Assembly: GCF_012349115.1 (NCBI RefSeq)
Contig: NZ_PQIG01000064.1
Location: 61,956 to 125,955 of the forward strand
Length of the DNA: 64,000 nt
Reading direction: 5' to 3'
From: Rhizobium ruizarguesonis
GTDB taxonomy: Bacteria; Pseudomonadota; Alphaproteobacteria; Rhizobiales; Rhizobiaceae
Numbering within the stretch: the first letter of the stretch is position 1; each line of letters opens with the position of its first letter. Shown here one piece after another: positions 26,361 to 36,421 of the stretch. Under the pieces are notes generated by a model. The model saw nothing but the letters and a program-made list of their open reading frames with translations. It searched no databases and was not told the origin of the DNA. Both the position numbers and the translations under genes were made by a program.

Positions 26361-27203
26361 ATGTCTTACAAAACCATTCTCGCCATTCTCGATACATCAG
26401 ACAATAGTGCTGCGGTTGCCGATTTCGCCTTTGCCATTGCTGCTCAAAGCGGCGCCCATGTGATCGGCCTGCATGCCGAAATCATCTCCGCCGTGCCGCT
26501 GGTGGCGCCGATGGAAATCCCCGATCCCGTTGCCGTGCAGGCGCTGCAGGACATGGCGCATAGCGAAACGATTGCCGTGGAGCGCATCTTTCGCGCGAAA
26601 GCTGAGGCATCAGGCGCCTCCTCCGAATGGCGCAGCTTTGCCACATCCACCGGATACGGCTCCGCACCGCTGATCGAAAGTGCCCGCAGCGCCGACCTCT
26701 TGATCGCCTCACAGGCCGACCCGGCCAGACCTTCCGACAGCCACGTCGACGTCGACAGCTTTCTCTTCGAAAGCGGCCGGCCGGTGCTGATGATCCCCTA
26801 TATCATCCGCCAGCCGAAGCCGATCAAGCGTGTGCTGATTGCCTGGAACGGATCGAAGGAGGCGGCGCGCGCGACCTTCGACGCGCTGCCGATCCTCAAA
26901 GCCGCCGACGAGGTGGAGATCTTTTCGGTCGATCCGGCCGACACGGCGCTGCAATCGCCGCTGACCGCAGGCGCCGACATCGCCGCGACGCTTGCTCGTC
27001 ATGGCGTGAAGACGACGCTTTCGACGGCCCAAAGTGTGGACAAGAGCGCATCCCATGTCATCGAGAACCGGCTTTCGGACAGCAGCATCGACCTTCTCGT
27101 CATGGGCGCCTATACACATTCCTGGCTCTGGCAGATGATCTTCGGCGGCACGACCAAGACCCTGCTGCAATCGATGACGGCGCTGACGCTGTTATCGCGT
27201 TGA
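26361..27203 (+). CDS. Universal stress protein, two UspA domains
   Basis: 280 residues, two tandem UspA folds (about 1-145 and 150-280). The second domain has the ATP-type loop GAYTHSWLWQMIFGGTTKTLL, in parts (GAYTHS, FGGTTKTL); the first has a similar GLHAE core. Tandem Usps are cytoplasmic, often bind ATP, and help survival under low oxygen or nutrient stress. Strong site AAGGAGAATTG before ATG 26361. The FNR/FixK box at 26280-26293 makes micro-oxic expression likely, as in other rhizobia that place usp genes under FixK/FnrN. Followed by gpt 180 bases later. Confidence 0.9.
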   Translation: MSYKTILAILDTSDNSAAVADFAFAIAAQSGAHVIGLHAEIISAVPLVAPMEIPDPVAVQALQDMAHSETIAVERIFRAKAEASGASSEWRSFATSTGYGSAPLIESARSADLLIASQADPARPSDSHVDVDSFLFESGRPVLMIPYIIRQPKPIKRVLIAWNGSKEAARATFDALPILKAADEVEIFSVDPADTALQSPLTAGADIAATLARHGVKTTLSTAQSVDKSASHVIENRLSDSSIDLLVMGAYTHSWLWQMIFGGTTKTLLQSMTALTLLSR

Positions 27204-27383
27204 TTGGCTGCTCTTGCCTTTTGCCGGCAAATCCCGCTAATTGCGGCGACCGATGACAGCTTCGAACTCGGCCCCCTCTCGCGCAGTTCCGGCTGCGCGA
27301 TTTGCGTTTTGCCAATCGCCGCTTCAAGCCCGTCCGGTCGCCGGCAAACGGCGTGTCGTTTTTTCATGCCGCGGAGCAGCCCG

Positions 27384-27878
27384 ATGTCCCTTCCCGATAA
27401 AGCCTTTCCCGTTTCCTGGGATCAGTTCCACCGCGATGCGCGCGCCCTTGCCTGGCGGCTTGCCGGCCTTGATCAGACGTTCAAGGCGATCGTCTGCATC
27501 ACCCGCGGCGGCCTCGTTCCGGCCGCGATCATATCGCGCGAACTGAATATCCGGCTGATCGAGACCGTCTGCGTCGCGTCCTATCATGACTATGTGAACC
27601 AGGGCGACATGGTGCTGCTCAAGGGAATAGCGCCCGAACTTATGGAAAATGGCGGCGAAAGCGTGCTGGTCGTCGACGATCTGACGGATACCGGCAAGAC
27701 CGCCGCACAGGTGCGCACCATGCTGCCGAAGGCACATTTCGCCTGCGTCTACGCCAAGCCGAAAGGCGTGCCGACCGTCGACACTTTCATCACCGAGGTG
27801 AGCCAGGACACCTGGATCTATTTCCCCTGGGACATGGGCTTCACCTATCAGGAGCCGATCGCCAAAGGCGCGGGCTGA
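27384..27878 (+). CDS. gpt: Xanthine-guanine phosphoribosyltransferase
   Basis: 164 residues, type I phosphoribosyltransferase. The PRPP loop is [14 protein letters not shown] (about 94-107) and the N-terminal [16 protein letters not shown] (about 38-53) is close to that of Gpt. It converts guanine and xanthine with PRPP to nucleotides in purine salvage. GGAGCAG precedes ATG 27384. The C-terminal FPWDMGF resembles E. coli Gpt (FVVGYGMD.. is different), so the exact purine preference is not certain, but the family is clear. Confidence 0.9.
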   Translation: MSLPDKAFPVSWDQFHRDARALAWRLAGLDQTFKAIVCITRGGLVPAAIISRELNIRLIETVCVASYHDYVNQGDMVLLKGIAPELMENGGESVLVVDDLTDTGKTAAQVRTMLPKAHFACVYAKPKGVPTVDTFITEVSQDTWIYFPWDMGFTYQEPIAKGAG

Positions 27879-28072
27879 TCGCCGCCGATCACGGCGCGCA
27901 ACCATCGTATTTACCACTTGAAATTGTTCCAGATTTTGTCAGCGAGGTTTCCTGAATCCGCTATCAGGGTCTGCACATCTATTTTACCTTGTCCTAATAG
28001 ACTTGGCGACGTGCGAATCATGTCAGGTTGCGCTTAAAGCGTGCAACGAACGATGCGACATAAGGAAACAAG

Positions 28073-28663
28073 ATGGCGCGGTGGTGGCATATAAGAGCGG
28101 TTGTGACCGTCGGGCTGGCGACCTTTCTGTTTCCGCTGGCGCCTGTCCGCGCCGAGCCTGCCTACATTCCCCTCGTGCGCGACTATGTCGACAAGCAGAT
28201 CCGGCCAATGGTGGAAACGCCCTTGGTGCTGAACGCCATTGCCGACCAAAACGCGCAATTCGACAATGTCAGCGAAATGGATATGCGGGTGCTCGACGAG
28301 ACCTACCGGTCGGAGGTCGATCAGCACCAGCTGCATATGGTCAAGCTGCTGCTCGACAAATCCGTGTCGCACTACCTGAAAGCCAGGCAGGACACCTCGC
28401 AAGGGGTGATCGTCGAATTTTTCGTCACCGACTCGCATGGGCTGAATGTCGGGCAGAGCACCATCACCGCCGACTATTGGCAGGGCGATGAGGAGAAATA
28501 TCTTAGAACCTTCGTCAACAGTTCCCGGGAGATCTTCATCGACCGGGCCGAACGCAACGAATCCACCCAGAATCTCGAAACGCAGGCCAGCTTCGTCGTC
28601 ATGGACGAAGAGAACAGGCCGATTGGCGTCGCCATCGTCACCATCGCCATCGATGCGCTCTAA
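28073..28663 (+). CDS. Secreted protein of unknown function
   Basis: 196 residues. A Sec-type signal peptide is visible (ARWWHIRAVVTVGLATFLF, cleavage after VRA near 28), so the mature protein of about 168 residues is periplasmic. The mature part has YVDKQIRPMVETPLVLNAI (about 40-58) and VIVEFFVTDSHGLNVGQS strands like the sensor fold of PDC/Cache domains: a long N-terminal helix followed by strands ending in VVMDEENRPIGVAIV. That resemblance is inference; no membrane segment other than the signal is seen, so it would be a free periplasmic Cache-like domain. Stop codon is followed directly by a dispersed palindrome. Confidence 0.8.
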   Translation: MARWWHIRAVVTVGLATFLFPLAPVRAEPAYIPLVRDYVDKQIRPMVETPLVLNAIADQNAQFDNVSEMDMRVLDETYRSEVDQHQLHMVKLLLDKSVSHYLKARQDTSQGVIVEFFVTDSHGLNVGQSTITADYWQGDEEKYLRTFVNSSREIFIDRAERNESTQNLETQASFVVMDEENRPIGVAIVTIAIDAL

Positions 28664-28665
28664 GA

Positions 28666-28712
28666 GCATGTCGCGCAAAAGTGTACGGTTTTGCGATAAC
28701 GACGCGCTTTAG
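28666..28712. repeat. Short copy of the dispersed palindrome at 8729
   Basis: CATGTCGCGCAAAA followed by GTACGGTTTTGCGATAACGA and ACGCGCTTTA matches the two halves of the 8729-8830 element with the middle deleted. It starts within 5 bases of the stop codon of the upstream gene. Confidence 0.7.
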
Positions 28713-28882
28713 GAGCGCTGATTTCACCGGCGAATCGCCATGCGCATTTGCGCCGGAAATGCCATCACAAGATTTGCCGCAGGACGCTTTTTTGCCGTTT
28801 CGACCTTTTCCTTAGCCGGCAACACCTGCAAGCCATTGTAATTTCAGCGCTCCCCGGCTTTCCCCAATCTCCACAGGCGCAT

Positions 28883-28898
28883 CCACAACATGTTGTGG
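28883..28898. promoter_or_regulatory. Perfect 16-bp palindrome CCACAACATGTTGTGG
   Basis: Exact inverted repeat with no spacer, 405 bases before nrdJ. Perfect 8+8 symmetry in GC-rich DNA is unlikely by chance, so a dimeric protein site is possible. No regulator is identified. Confidence 0.5.
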
Positions 28899-29127
28899 TT
28901 AGCAATCAATTAAAAGCCAGCCCTTGACGGAATCAGCTGTTTCAAACTTTACTGTTACTGATGTTGCGGCGGCGACAGGACCGGAGGTAACGAGCCCGGT
29001 TCCCTTTTGAAAATTAGGACGCAGAATCAGGGCGATGGACTGGGAACGGTTCAGGCCTGACAGGGTTTTTGCGCGGTTTTCAGCCTCCAAAAAAAGTGAC
29101 ATCGGGGCTGGCGATAATAAGCTGTTA

Positions 29128-29143
29128 ATACTATATTTAGTGT
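29128..29143. promoter_or_regulatory. NrdR-like box upstream of nrdJ
   Basis: ATACTATATTTAGTGT (complement ACACTAAATATAGTAT) closely matches the 16-base NrdR consensus ACAC-WATATATW-GTGT. NrdR boxes commonly precede ribonucleotide reductase genes. A second box, common in this system, was not found at one-turn spacing. Confidence 0.6.
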
Positions 29144-29302
29144 TTGCAGCCACCATCACCACAAGATACAGGAAGATCATCTCCGGATGACACCCCTGTC
29201 ACGATACGGAAACGAGACTGGCTGCACGACCAAAAAAGTGCCGCCGGATAGAAATTTTGCGCCCCGGTCGCGGGGACCGGGCGCCAACACGAGGTCAAGA
29301 CC

Positions 29303-32300
29303 ATGCGCATCGAACGTCGTTTCACGAAGGCCGGCCAAGGCGCCTATGCGGATATCGAATTCCGCAAGGCGACGAGCGAGATCAAGAACCCTGACGGTTC
29401 GATCGTGTTCCGCCTCGAGAATATCGACGTTCCCGCGCAGTTCTCCCAGGTCGCGACCGACGTTCTGGCGCAGAAGTATTTCCGCAAGGCCGGTGTTCCC
29501 ACCCGGCTGAAGAAGGTCGAGGAAAACGACGTTCCTTCCTTCCTGTGGCGCTCCGTTCCCGACGATGCTGCGCTGAAGACCCTGTCTAAGGACGAGCAGA
29601 CCGGCTCCGAAATCGATGCGCGCCAGGTCTTCGACCGTCTTGCCGGCACCTGGACCTATTGGGGCTGGAAGGGTGGCTATTTCTCCTCCGAGGAAGATGC
29701 CTCGGCCTTCAAGGACGAGCTTGCCTATATGCTCGCCACCCAGCGCGTCGCCCCGAACTCGCCGCAGTGGTTCAACACCGGCCTGCACTGGGCCTACGGC
29801 ATCGACGGTCCTGGCCAGGGCCATTTCTACGTCGACCCCTTCACCGGCAAGCTGACCAAGTCCAAGTCGGCCTACGAACACCCGCAGCCGCATGCCTGCT
29901 TCATCCAGTCCGTCGAGGACGATCTCGTCAACGAAGGCGGCATCATGGACCTCTGGGTGCGTGAAGCGCGCCTGTTCAAATACGGCTCCGGCACCGGCTC
30001 CAACTTCTCGATGCTGCGCGGCGAAGGCGAAAAGCTTTCCGGCGGCGGCCGTTCCTCCGGCCTGATGAGCTTCCTGAAGATCGGCGACCGCGCCGCCGGC
30101 GCCATCAAATCGGGCGGCACGACGCGCCGCGCCGCCAAGATGGTGGTCGTCGACATCGACCATCCCGATATCGAGGAATACATCAACTGGAAGGTCAAGG
30201 AAGAGCAGAAGGTCGCGGCTCTCGTGACCGGCTCGAAGGTCGTCGCCAAGCATCTGAAGGCGATCATGAAGGCCTGCTTCAACTGCGAAGGCGGCGACAA
30301 CGGCGATTGCTACGATCCCAACAAGAACCCTGCCCTGAAGCGCGAAATCCGCGCCGCCAAGAAGGACCAAGTTCCGGAGAACTACGTCCAGCGCGTCATC
30401 CAGTTCGCCCGCCAGGGCTACAAGGATCTCCAATTCAAGACCTACGACACGGATTGGGATTCCGAAGCCTACCTGACGGTATCGGGCCAGAACTCCAACA
30501 ACTCCGTCTCGATCAAGGACGACTTCCTGCGCGCCGTCGAGAATGATGGCGAATGGAACCTGACCGCCCGCAAGGACGGCCGAGTGATGAAGACGCTGAA
30601 GGCCCGCGATCTCTGGGAAACCATTTCCTATGCTGCCTGGGCCTCGGCCGATCCGGGCATCCACTTCAACACGACGATGAACGACTGGCACACTTCGCCG
30701 GCCGGCGGCCCGATCCGTGGCTCGAACCCGTGCTCGGAATACATGTTCCTCGACGACACGGCCTGCAACCTTGCCTCGCTGAACCTGCTGCAGTTCAAGG
30801 ACAAGGCCACCAAGCGCATCAACATCGCTGACTACGAACATGCGGTTCGCCTGTGGACCGTCGTGCTCGAAGTCTCGGTCATGATGGCGCAGTTCCCGTC
30901 GAAGCGCATTGCCGAACTCTCCTACGAATACCGCACGCTCGGTCTCGGCTACGCCAATATCGGCGGCCTGCTGATGTCGTCGGGCATTCCCTACGATTCC
31001 ACTGAGGCCCGCGCCATCGCGGGATCGCTGACCGCGATCATGACCGGCATCTGCTATGCGACCTCGGCCGAAATGGCCGCCGAGCTCGGCCCATTCCCGA
31101 ACTTCGCGCCGAACCGCGAGAGCATGCTCAAGGTCATTCGCAACCACCGCCGTGCGGCGCATGGCGAGAGCTCCGGCTATGAGGCGCTGTCGATCAACCC
31201 GGTCGCGCTGATCCATTCGGAAAACCCGGACCAGGATCTCGTCGCCCACGCCAAATCGGCCTGGGACAAGGCGCTCGAGCTTGGTGAACAGCATGGCTAC
31301 CGCAATGCCCAGGTCTCGGTCATCGCGCCCACCGGCACGATCGGTCTCGTCATGGATTGCGACACCACGGGCATCGAGCCCGACTTCGCCCTCGTCAAGT
31401 TCAAGAAGCTCGCCGGCGGCGGCTACTTCAAGATCATCAACCGCGCCGTGCCTGACGCGCTGCGCACGCTCGGCTATTCGGAAAGCCAGATCGCCGAGAT
31501 CGAGGCCTATGCCGTCGGCCACGGCAACCTGAACCAGGCGCCGGCTATCAATCCGTCGACGCTGAAGACCAAGGGCTTCACCGACGAGAAGGTGGAAGCC
31601 GTCAACGCCGCGCTGAAGAGCGCCTTCGACATCAAGTTCGTCTTCAACCAGTGGACGCTCGGCGCCGACTTCCTGAAGGAGACGCTGAAGGTTTCCGACG
31701 AACAGCTCGCCGACATGAGCTTCAGCCTGCTCGACCATATCGGCTTCTCGAAGAAGGACATCGAAGCCGCCAACATCCATGTCTGCGGCGCGATGACGCT
31801 GGAAGGCGCCCCCTTCCTGAAGGCGGAACACCTGCCGGTCTTCGATTGCGCCAATCCCTGCGGCAAGATCGGCAAGCGCTACCTCTCGGTGGAAAGCCAT
31901 ATCCGCATGATGGCGGCGGCCCAGCCGTTCATCTCCGGCGCAATTTCCAAGACGATCAACATGCCGAACGAGGCGACCGTCGAGGATTGCAAGAACGCCT
32001 ACATGCTCTCCTGGAAGCTTGGCCTCAAGGCCAACGCGCTCTATCGCGACGGCTCGAAGCTGTCGCAGCCGCTCAATTCCTCGCTGATCGAGGACGAGGA
32101 CGACGAGGATGCGCTGGAGGAACTGCTGCAGGCGCCCCTCGCTGCCCAGGCGGTTACAGTCACCGAGAAGATCATCGAGCGGGTGATCGAACGAGTTTCG
32201 CGCGAACGCGAGAAGCTGCCGAACCGCCGTCAGGGCTATACCCAGAAGGCCGCCGTCGGCGGACATAAGGTCTATCTCCGCACCGGCGAATTCGGCGACG

Positions 32301-33118
32301 GCCGCATCGGCGAGATCTTCATCGACATGCACAAGGAAGGCGCTGCCTTCCGTGCGATGATGAACAATTTCGCCATCGCCATCTCGCTCGGCCTGCAATA
32401 TGGCGTGCCGCTCGAGGAATATGTCGAGGCCTTCACCTTCACCAAGTTCGAGCCGGCCGGCATGGTCATCGGCAATGACGCGATCAAGAACGCTACCTCG
32501 ATCCTCGACTATGTCTTCCGTGAGCTTGCCGTTTCCTATCTCGGCCGCCATGACCTGGCGCATGTCGATACGTCGGATTTCTCGAACACCGCGCTTGGCA
32601 AGGGCATCCAGGAAGGCAAGACCAACCTGCTCTCCACCGGCTGGACCCGCGGCTACAAGCCGACACTGGTGTCCGGCACCGGCGGCGAACGCCAGGCAGG
32701 CGAACCCAAGGGTGCGGCCACCGCCGCCCCTGCCCGCGCCGCTTCCACCGGCACCGTGACCGCTTTTGCCGGTGCGGCTGCCCGCAAGCTGGAGCCGACG
32801 ATTGCCGTCTCCACCTCCGAAATCGTCGCCTTCAAGCGCGATTACGAAGAGCGCGCCAAGGAACTGGCGGAAGAGATCGCCGAAGAGGTGACCGAGGAAC
32901 TCACCAGCGACGCAACGGCCTTGTTCTCCGATAAGGCTGCAGCCGACGCGGCAACGGCAAAATCCGAAGCCAAGAAGCGCGAAGCCGAACGCCGCCAGCG
33001 CTCGATCATGCAGGGCTATACCGGCAACATGTGCTCGGAGTGCCAGAACTTCACGATGGTGCGGAATGGCACCTGCGAGAAGTGCGACACGTGCGGTGCG
33101 ACGAGCGGGTGTAGCTGA
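29303..33118 (+). CDS. nrdJ: Vitamin B12-dependent ribonucleoside-diphosphate reductase (class II)
   Basis: 1271 residues. It reduces ribonucleotides to deoxyribonucleotides with adenosylcobalamin, and works with or without oxygen. The catalytic domain (about 100-750) has the class II signature region [22 protein letters not shown] in parts (PCSEYMF and CNLASLNLL) with the active-site Cys pairs, and [12 protein letters not shown] / [16 protein letters not shown]-terminal extension carries the DUF-type [21 protein letters not shown] domain and a Cys-rich tail [25 protein letters not shown] (about 1243-1271), as in alphaproteobacterial NrdJ. Start chosen at ATG 29303. Likely controlled by NrdR. 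Confidence 0.96.
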   Translation: MRIERRFTKAGQGAYADIEFRKATSEIKNPDGSIVFRLENIDVPAQFSQVATDVLAQKYFRKAGVPTRLKKVEENDVPSFLWRSVPDDAALKTLSKDEQTGSEIDARQVFDRLAGTWTYWGWKGGYFSSEEDASAFKDELAYMLATQRVAPNSPQWFNTGLHWAYGIDGPGQGHFYVDPFTGKLTKSKSAYEHPQPHACFIQSVEDDLVNEGGIMDLWVREARLFKYGSGTGSNFSMLRGEGEKLSGGGRSSGLMSFLKIGDRAAGAIKSGGTTRRAAKMVVVDIDHPDIEEYINWKVKEEQKVAALVTGSKVVAKHLKAIMKACFNCEGGDNGDCYDPNKNPALKREIRAAKKDQVPENYVQRVIQFARQGYKDLQFKTYDTDWDSEAYLTVSGQNSNNSVSIKDDFLRAVENDGEWNLTARKDGRVMKTLKARDLWETISYAAWASADPGIHFNTTMNDWHTSPAGGPIRGSNPCSEYMFLDDTACNLASLNLLQFKDKATKRINIADYEHAVRLWTVVLEVSVMMAQFPSKRIAELSYEYRTLGLGYANIGGLLMSSGIPYDSTEARAIAGSLTAIMTGICYATSAEMAAELGPFPNFAPNRESMLKVIRNHRRAAHGESSGYEALSINPVALIHSENPDQDLVAHAKSAWDKALELGEQHGYRNAQVSVIAPTGTIGLVMDCDTTGIEPDFALVKFKKLAGGGYFKIINRAVPDALRTLGYSESQIAEIEAYAVGHGNLNQAPAINPSTLKTKGFTDEKVEAVNAALKSAFDIKFVFNQWTLGADFLKETLKVSDEQLADMSFSLLDHIGFSKKDIEAANIHVCGAMTLEGAPFLKAEHLPVFDCANPCGKIGKRYLSVESHIRMMAAAQPFISGAISKTINMPNEATVEDCKNAYMLSWKLGLKANALYRDGSKLSQPLNSSLIEDEDDEDALEELLQAPLAAQAVTVTEKIIERVIERVSREREKLPNRRQGYTQKAAVGGHKVYLRTGEFGDGRIGEIFIDMHKEGAAFRAMMNNFAIAISLGLQYGVPLEEYVEAFTFTKFEPAGMVIGNDAIKNATSILDYVFRELAVSYLGRHDLAHVDTSDFSNTALGKGIQEGKTNLLSTGWTRGYKPTLVSGTGGERQAGEPKGAATAAPARAASTGTVTAFAGAAARKLEPTIAVSTSEIVAFKRDYEERAKELAEEIAEEVTEELTSDATALFSDKAAADAATAKSEAKKREAERRQRSIMQGYTGNMCSECQNFTMVRNGTCEKCDTCGATSGCS

Positions 33119-33157
33119 GCGGGCTCTTCCTACTCTTCAGTTCTAGAAATATCGTGG

Positions 33158-33179
33158 GAGGTCCGGGCAACCGGGCCTC
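33158..33179 (+). terminator. Probable terminator of nrdJ
   Basis: 9-bp stem GAGGTCCGG / CCGGGCCTC (one G-U pair) with a GCAA tetraloop, 40 bases after the nrdJ stop, followed by TCATACTTTC with a weak T stretch. Confidence 0.6.
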
Positions 33180-33375
33180 TCATACTTTCATAAGCAATAT
33201 CGAAGTTGGAACTTTGAGGCCCCTTCAGCTTCGCGGCCGAAGGAAGCCAGAAACAGCCGATCATCGTACCGGTCGATACGTTCGTTCTTCCTCGGGCTTA
33301 ATGTAGGATTTTCGACTGCTGGGGCAATCTCGCCGGATCCCGCTGGCCTCGCTTTAGCCGGCCCCCGGCTTTCGT

Positions 33376-34644
33376 TTAAAAGGGAAGAAAGTCGAATAGG
33401 CGCCTGCTCAATCTCGCCGCCCAAGACGGCTTGACGGTGCCGGCGGCCAACGGCGGGCCGGACGAAGGAGCCAGTGGCGATTGGTAAAAGCGGTTGAGCA
33501 GCGCGTCGCACACATAGTGCCCCCAATTCGTCAGATGCTCCGTCTCTTTCGCGCCGAGGAAATGAAGGTAGGTGCCTACCTCCGAGGGAACGACCGACGA
33601 CGACGGCAGCGTGTAAGACGCATATGGCTTGAGTTCAGCATCCTTGCTGTCGATCGACCAATAGACGCCACGGGTTCTTGCGCGCAGAGCCGATTTCGAG
33701 AGGTCGTCAAGGCCGAGCATGTCTGCCCTTTTGGCAGCCTTGAAGCCGCCGATCAGATCTCGCCGCCTTAACGACCTCACCTGATTGTCCGTGGTATCGA
33801 GAACGCGCTTGAGCTGAGTAAGATAGTTCCAGTATCCGCGGGTGGAGGACCGCCAAGGCGCTCCGGCATCGCTGACAAGCAGGCAGTCGCAGCGTTTCAG
33901 AGCCGGCTCGATGCCGTGATTGTCATAAACGCCACCATCGCTCAATATCGCCCTGCCCGGCGCAACAGGTTCGCCAACGGTGTCATCAAGTTTTTCTCTC
34001 TTCCATGAAAACTGCGACAGGTCCAATCGCAGCGGTGACAGCACGGGCGGGAATGCAGCCGAAGCGGCAACCGCGGTCGCGAGCGAAAGCGCGGGATGAA
34101 ACGACACCCCGATCCTGTAGTCCGCGATATAGCGGTTCGACATCCGGAAGAGCGAACCGGTGCTGAGATTGCTGGAGCAAAATACGAACCAGGGCGATTT
34201 CGGAAGATCGCTCAGGCTTGGTGATTTTCCGTCGAAGAGATGCCGCTCGTAGAGTTTCGCGGCTTCCTCCGCCGCGCTCGAGAAGGGGTTGAACACGCCC
34301 TTCAGGAAGCTCGCCCCATCCGCGAATAGCTGACTGAAGGCCAGAATGCGATCGAGGTATTCTGTCTTGAGGTTGACGGCGACCTCGTTCTCAAAGACGA
34401 GCCGTGGCCACATATAGGCCAACAGGCCGGACGCGATCGATCCGCCCGACACCGACGAGATCATATCGAGTTTTGCCAGAAGACCGGCCTCGTTGAGCCT
34501 CGCAAGCGATCCCGCATGGAAAAGCATGGCCCGGTAGCCGCCGCCCGAAAGGCAGAGGCCGAGTTGGTAGCGCTCGGCCGGCTTGTCGGGTTCGTTAGAA
34601 CCCGGCAGGGCGGTGTTCGATCGGGAATGTTCGTTTTCCGACAT
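33376..34644 (-). CDS. Patatin-like phospholipase
   Basis: 422 residues from ATG 34644, behind GAGTGAGG; a GTG at 34656 is an alternative. Patatin fold with oxyanion loop CLSGGGYRAM (31-40), nucleophile Ser66 in SVSGGS (the elbow GxSxG is modified to SVSGG), and the catalytic Asp in SDGGVYDNHG (about 230). It is expected to be a serine acyl hydrolase acting on phospholipids. No signal peptide. The gene lies 83 bases downstream of the secreted ClpP-like gene on the same strand, so the two may form a unit. Confidence 0.88.
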   Translation of the reverse strand: MSENEHSRSNTALPGSNEPDKPAERYQLGLCLSGGGYRAMLFHAGSLARLNEAGLLAKLDMISSVSGGSIASGLLAYMWPRLVFENEVAVNLKTEYLDRILAFSQLFADGASFLKGVFNPFSSAAEEAAKLYERHLFDGKSPSLSDLPKSPWFVFCSSNLSTGSLFRMSNRYIADYRIGVSFHPALSLATAVAASAAFPPVLSPLRLDLSQFSWKREKLDDTVGEPVAPGRAILSDGGVYDNHGIEPALKRCDCLLVSDAGAPWRSSTRGYWNYLTQLKRVLDTTDNQVRSLRRRDLIGGFKAAKRADMLGLDDLSKSALRARTRGVYWSIDSKDAELKPYASYTLPSSSVVPSEVGTYLHFLGAKETEHLTNWGHYVCDALLNRFYQSPLAPSSGPPLAAGTVKPSWAARLSRRLFDFLPF

Positions 34645-34727
34645 GCTCGGCCTCACTCAGGAATATGAGCTTCCCAACATTTCTTCCTCCGGGGAAATCA
34701 CTGGTCGCGCGTCTTTGGGCCTGCGCG

Positions 34728-36038
34728 CTACTTACTCGTATGTCGGCGGGAATTGGCATCGCATTTGTGCCACTCCCAGTTTATTCCGGCTTCGTCCTTA
34801 TGGCCATAACACCAGTCCGCGCGATTGAGCAGCGGACCGAGTTCGTCGCGCCGTTTGCATGCCCGTAGCGTCTCGGCCCCCTCGCGATCGACACTTGTGC
34901 GGCAGATATCGTCCAATCCTGTCCACTGATGGATCAACCGATCCGGTGCCTTGGCCCCCTTGTCCGTGGCGAGCACCTTTCCGGTCTCGGACTCGATCTG
35001 CAGAGAGGCCGTGTTCCACACGAAAGAGAATTCCGCCATCCCGCAGGACGTCTTACCCGTGTCCCTGTTTCCGGCAAACCACTCGACAATTCCCGACATT
35101 TCGCATTTTCCGGCACAGCTGGCAGTCACGGAGCCCGGCTTGACGCTGTAGATGCGCTCCGGCCAGCGTTGGGCGAAGGCTGCCTTTTCCTTCAGGACGG
35201 CGTCTTTGTCGACCGAGTTTCCGAAGAAGGAGACCTCGTCGGCATAGACGCCCTTCATAAAGGCCAACGCCGAGGCACTGTCTTTCGACCATTCGTCATT
35301 GTATCGGTTGACGAAATCAACCGCCTCCGTGGTCAGGTCGCCGGGTTCGGAGGCCGCCACCTCCTCGGAAGCGCTGGGGTCTGACGGCATGTCGGCGGGT
35401 GTTGCGCTCTCCTGCGGCGCTGCGCCTGGCGGGGACGGCGCGCTTTCCTGTGCCGAGGGCATATCCTCGGGCGTGTTGATGTTCCAGTCTCGCATTTCCG
35501 CAGCGGTGAGATACCGTATATCGGTGCTGTCGATCGACAGGCTGAGCTGCAGCAGATTGGGGCTTACTCCCATGTCGGTGAGATAGCCGATGATCTCGCC
35601 GGTCATCAATTGAACGGTCGAGACTGCCAATTTGTTGTCCATGGGGACATCGTCGGATAGGGAAATCCGATGCACGCCGATGGAGCCCGGCTCGGCGAAC
35701 CTTTCGACGCCACCGACGAAGGCGAAGGCGCAAGCCGATGCACATTCCAAGGCTCTGATCTGGAGCGTTCTCGCATTCAGTGCGCGGATGGCGCGGCCGA
35801 ACCTGATCGCGGTGACCACGTTTCCGCCGGGCGAGTCAAAGCTGATGTAGTCCGCTTGGTACTGCGTGTATTCGTCGACAAGCTGCATCGGATCGTCGGA
35901 GAATTCAAACACGCCATTTATTACCAGACCACGTCCCGGGGCGCCGTCCACACGTTGGTAGGAAATTGCTGCATGCCCCTCTCCTGCCATGGCGACGAAC
36001 GCCAGCAGCATCGATATGAACGAGACGGATTTCCGCAT
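34728..36038 (-). CDS. Secreted ClpP-fold protease-like protein with SnoaL-like C-terminal part
   Basis: 436 residues from ATG 36038. Signal peptide (SVSFISMLLAFVAMAGEGHA, cleavage about 24). Residues about 50-190 resemble the ClpP/SppA crotonase-like fold of periplasmic COG3904 proteins: SPGGNVVTAIRFGRAI, nucleophile Ser in ECASACAFAFVGG and His in GVHR. A Pro/Ser/Glu linker (about 205-250) is followed by a domain with FVNRYNDEWSKDSASALAFM that resembles SnoaL/NTF2-like folds, and by a C-terminal Cys-containing tail. It is probably periplasmic. The fusion of a ClpP-fold protease with an NTF2-like domain is unusual, and the substrate is unknown. Confidence 0.8.
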   Translation of the reverse strand: MRKSVSFISMLLAFVAMAGEGHAAISYQRVDGAPGRGLVINGVFEFSDDPMQLVDEYTQYQADYISFDSPGGNVVTAIRFGRAIRALNARTLQIRALECASACAFAFVGGVERFAEPGSIGVHRISLSDDVPMDNKLAVSTVQLMTGEIIGYLTDMGVSPNLLQLSLSIDSTDIRYLTAAEMRDWNINTPEDMPSAQESAPSPPGAAPQESATPADMPSDPSASEEVAASEPGDLTTEAVDFVNRYNDEWSKDSASALAFMKGVYADEVSFFGNSVDKDAVLKEKAAFAQRWPERIYSVKPGSVTASCAGKCEMSGIVEWFAGNRDTGKTSCGMAEFSFVWNTASLQIESETGKVLATDKGAKAPDRLIHQWTGLDDICRTSVDREGAETLRACKRRDELGPLLNRADWCYGHKDEAGINWEWHKCDANSRRHTSK

Positions 36039-36421
36039 TTTTCGCCAGCCTTCGAGCACGTATATCTCTCCTGTCGTCACTCGCAGCATATCTTGCCCAC
36101 CTATTGCCGGGCGATCATCGAATCCTTGCGATGAGACCGTCAGCCTTCAAATGCGACCAAACCCGTGTCCATCACGAGTTTGAAGATCAACAGCTTTGAC
36201 GAGAACATTTCAGACTTACCCCAACAGCATATAATCAATGCACAAGGGACAATCTTCTGACAAGCGGCACAATCAGAAGTTTTGATACAAGGTAAACGCG
36301 GGTTCCTCGCCGCGATCGGGAGATCCCAGTCCACGCGATCCGGTGCGTGCCGACAATCGATCGAGAGCCGCAGGAAGAAGGGGGCGCTTCTTCGAATTTC
36401 GTCCCAGGCCCCGCTCCGCCG
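36039..36421. other. Intergenic region of 383 bases without recognised features
   Basis: Lies between maiA and the ClpP-like gene, both leftward. Frames here are short, and no ribosome site, hairpin with T tract or repeat is convincing. It likely includes the promoter of the ClpP-like gene. Confidence 0.4.

Larger units (their letters stand above)
28664..29302. other. Long intergenic region upstream of nrdJ
   Basis: 639 bases without a gene I accept. It holds a partial Rhizobium-type palindrome (28666-28712), a perfect 16-bp palindrome (28883-28898), a TTGACG element (28924-28929) and a NrdR-like box (29128-29143). I looked for a cobalamin riboswitch and saw no B12-box consensus. A minus-strand frame of 93 codons (28899-29180) spans the promoter and has no supporting features. 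Confidence 0.6.

Noticed and set aside
27876..27891. TGATCG-CCGC-CGATCA hairpin at the gpt stop codon as terminator
   Set aside because: Only six base pairs, and no T tract follows.
28899..29180. Minus-strand frame of 93 codons in the nrdJ promoter region
   Set aside because: It spans the NrdR-like box and a TTGACG element, has no ribosome site with good spacing, and no family is recognised.
28664..29302. Cobalamin riboswitch upstream of nrdJ
   Set aside because: No B12-box or conserved pairing elements were seen. In genomes with NrdJ such riboswitches usually sit before other reductase genes.
29177..32563. Minus-strand open frame of 1128 codons opposite nrdJ
   Set aside because: It mirrors a strongly conserved B12-dependent reductase on the other strand. 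Composition (many Asp, Gly, Arg, Val) is that of an antisense frame in GC-rich DNA, with no domain or ribosome site.
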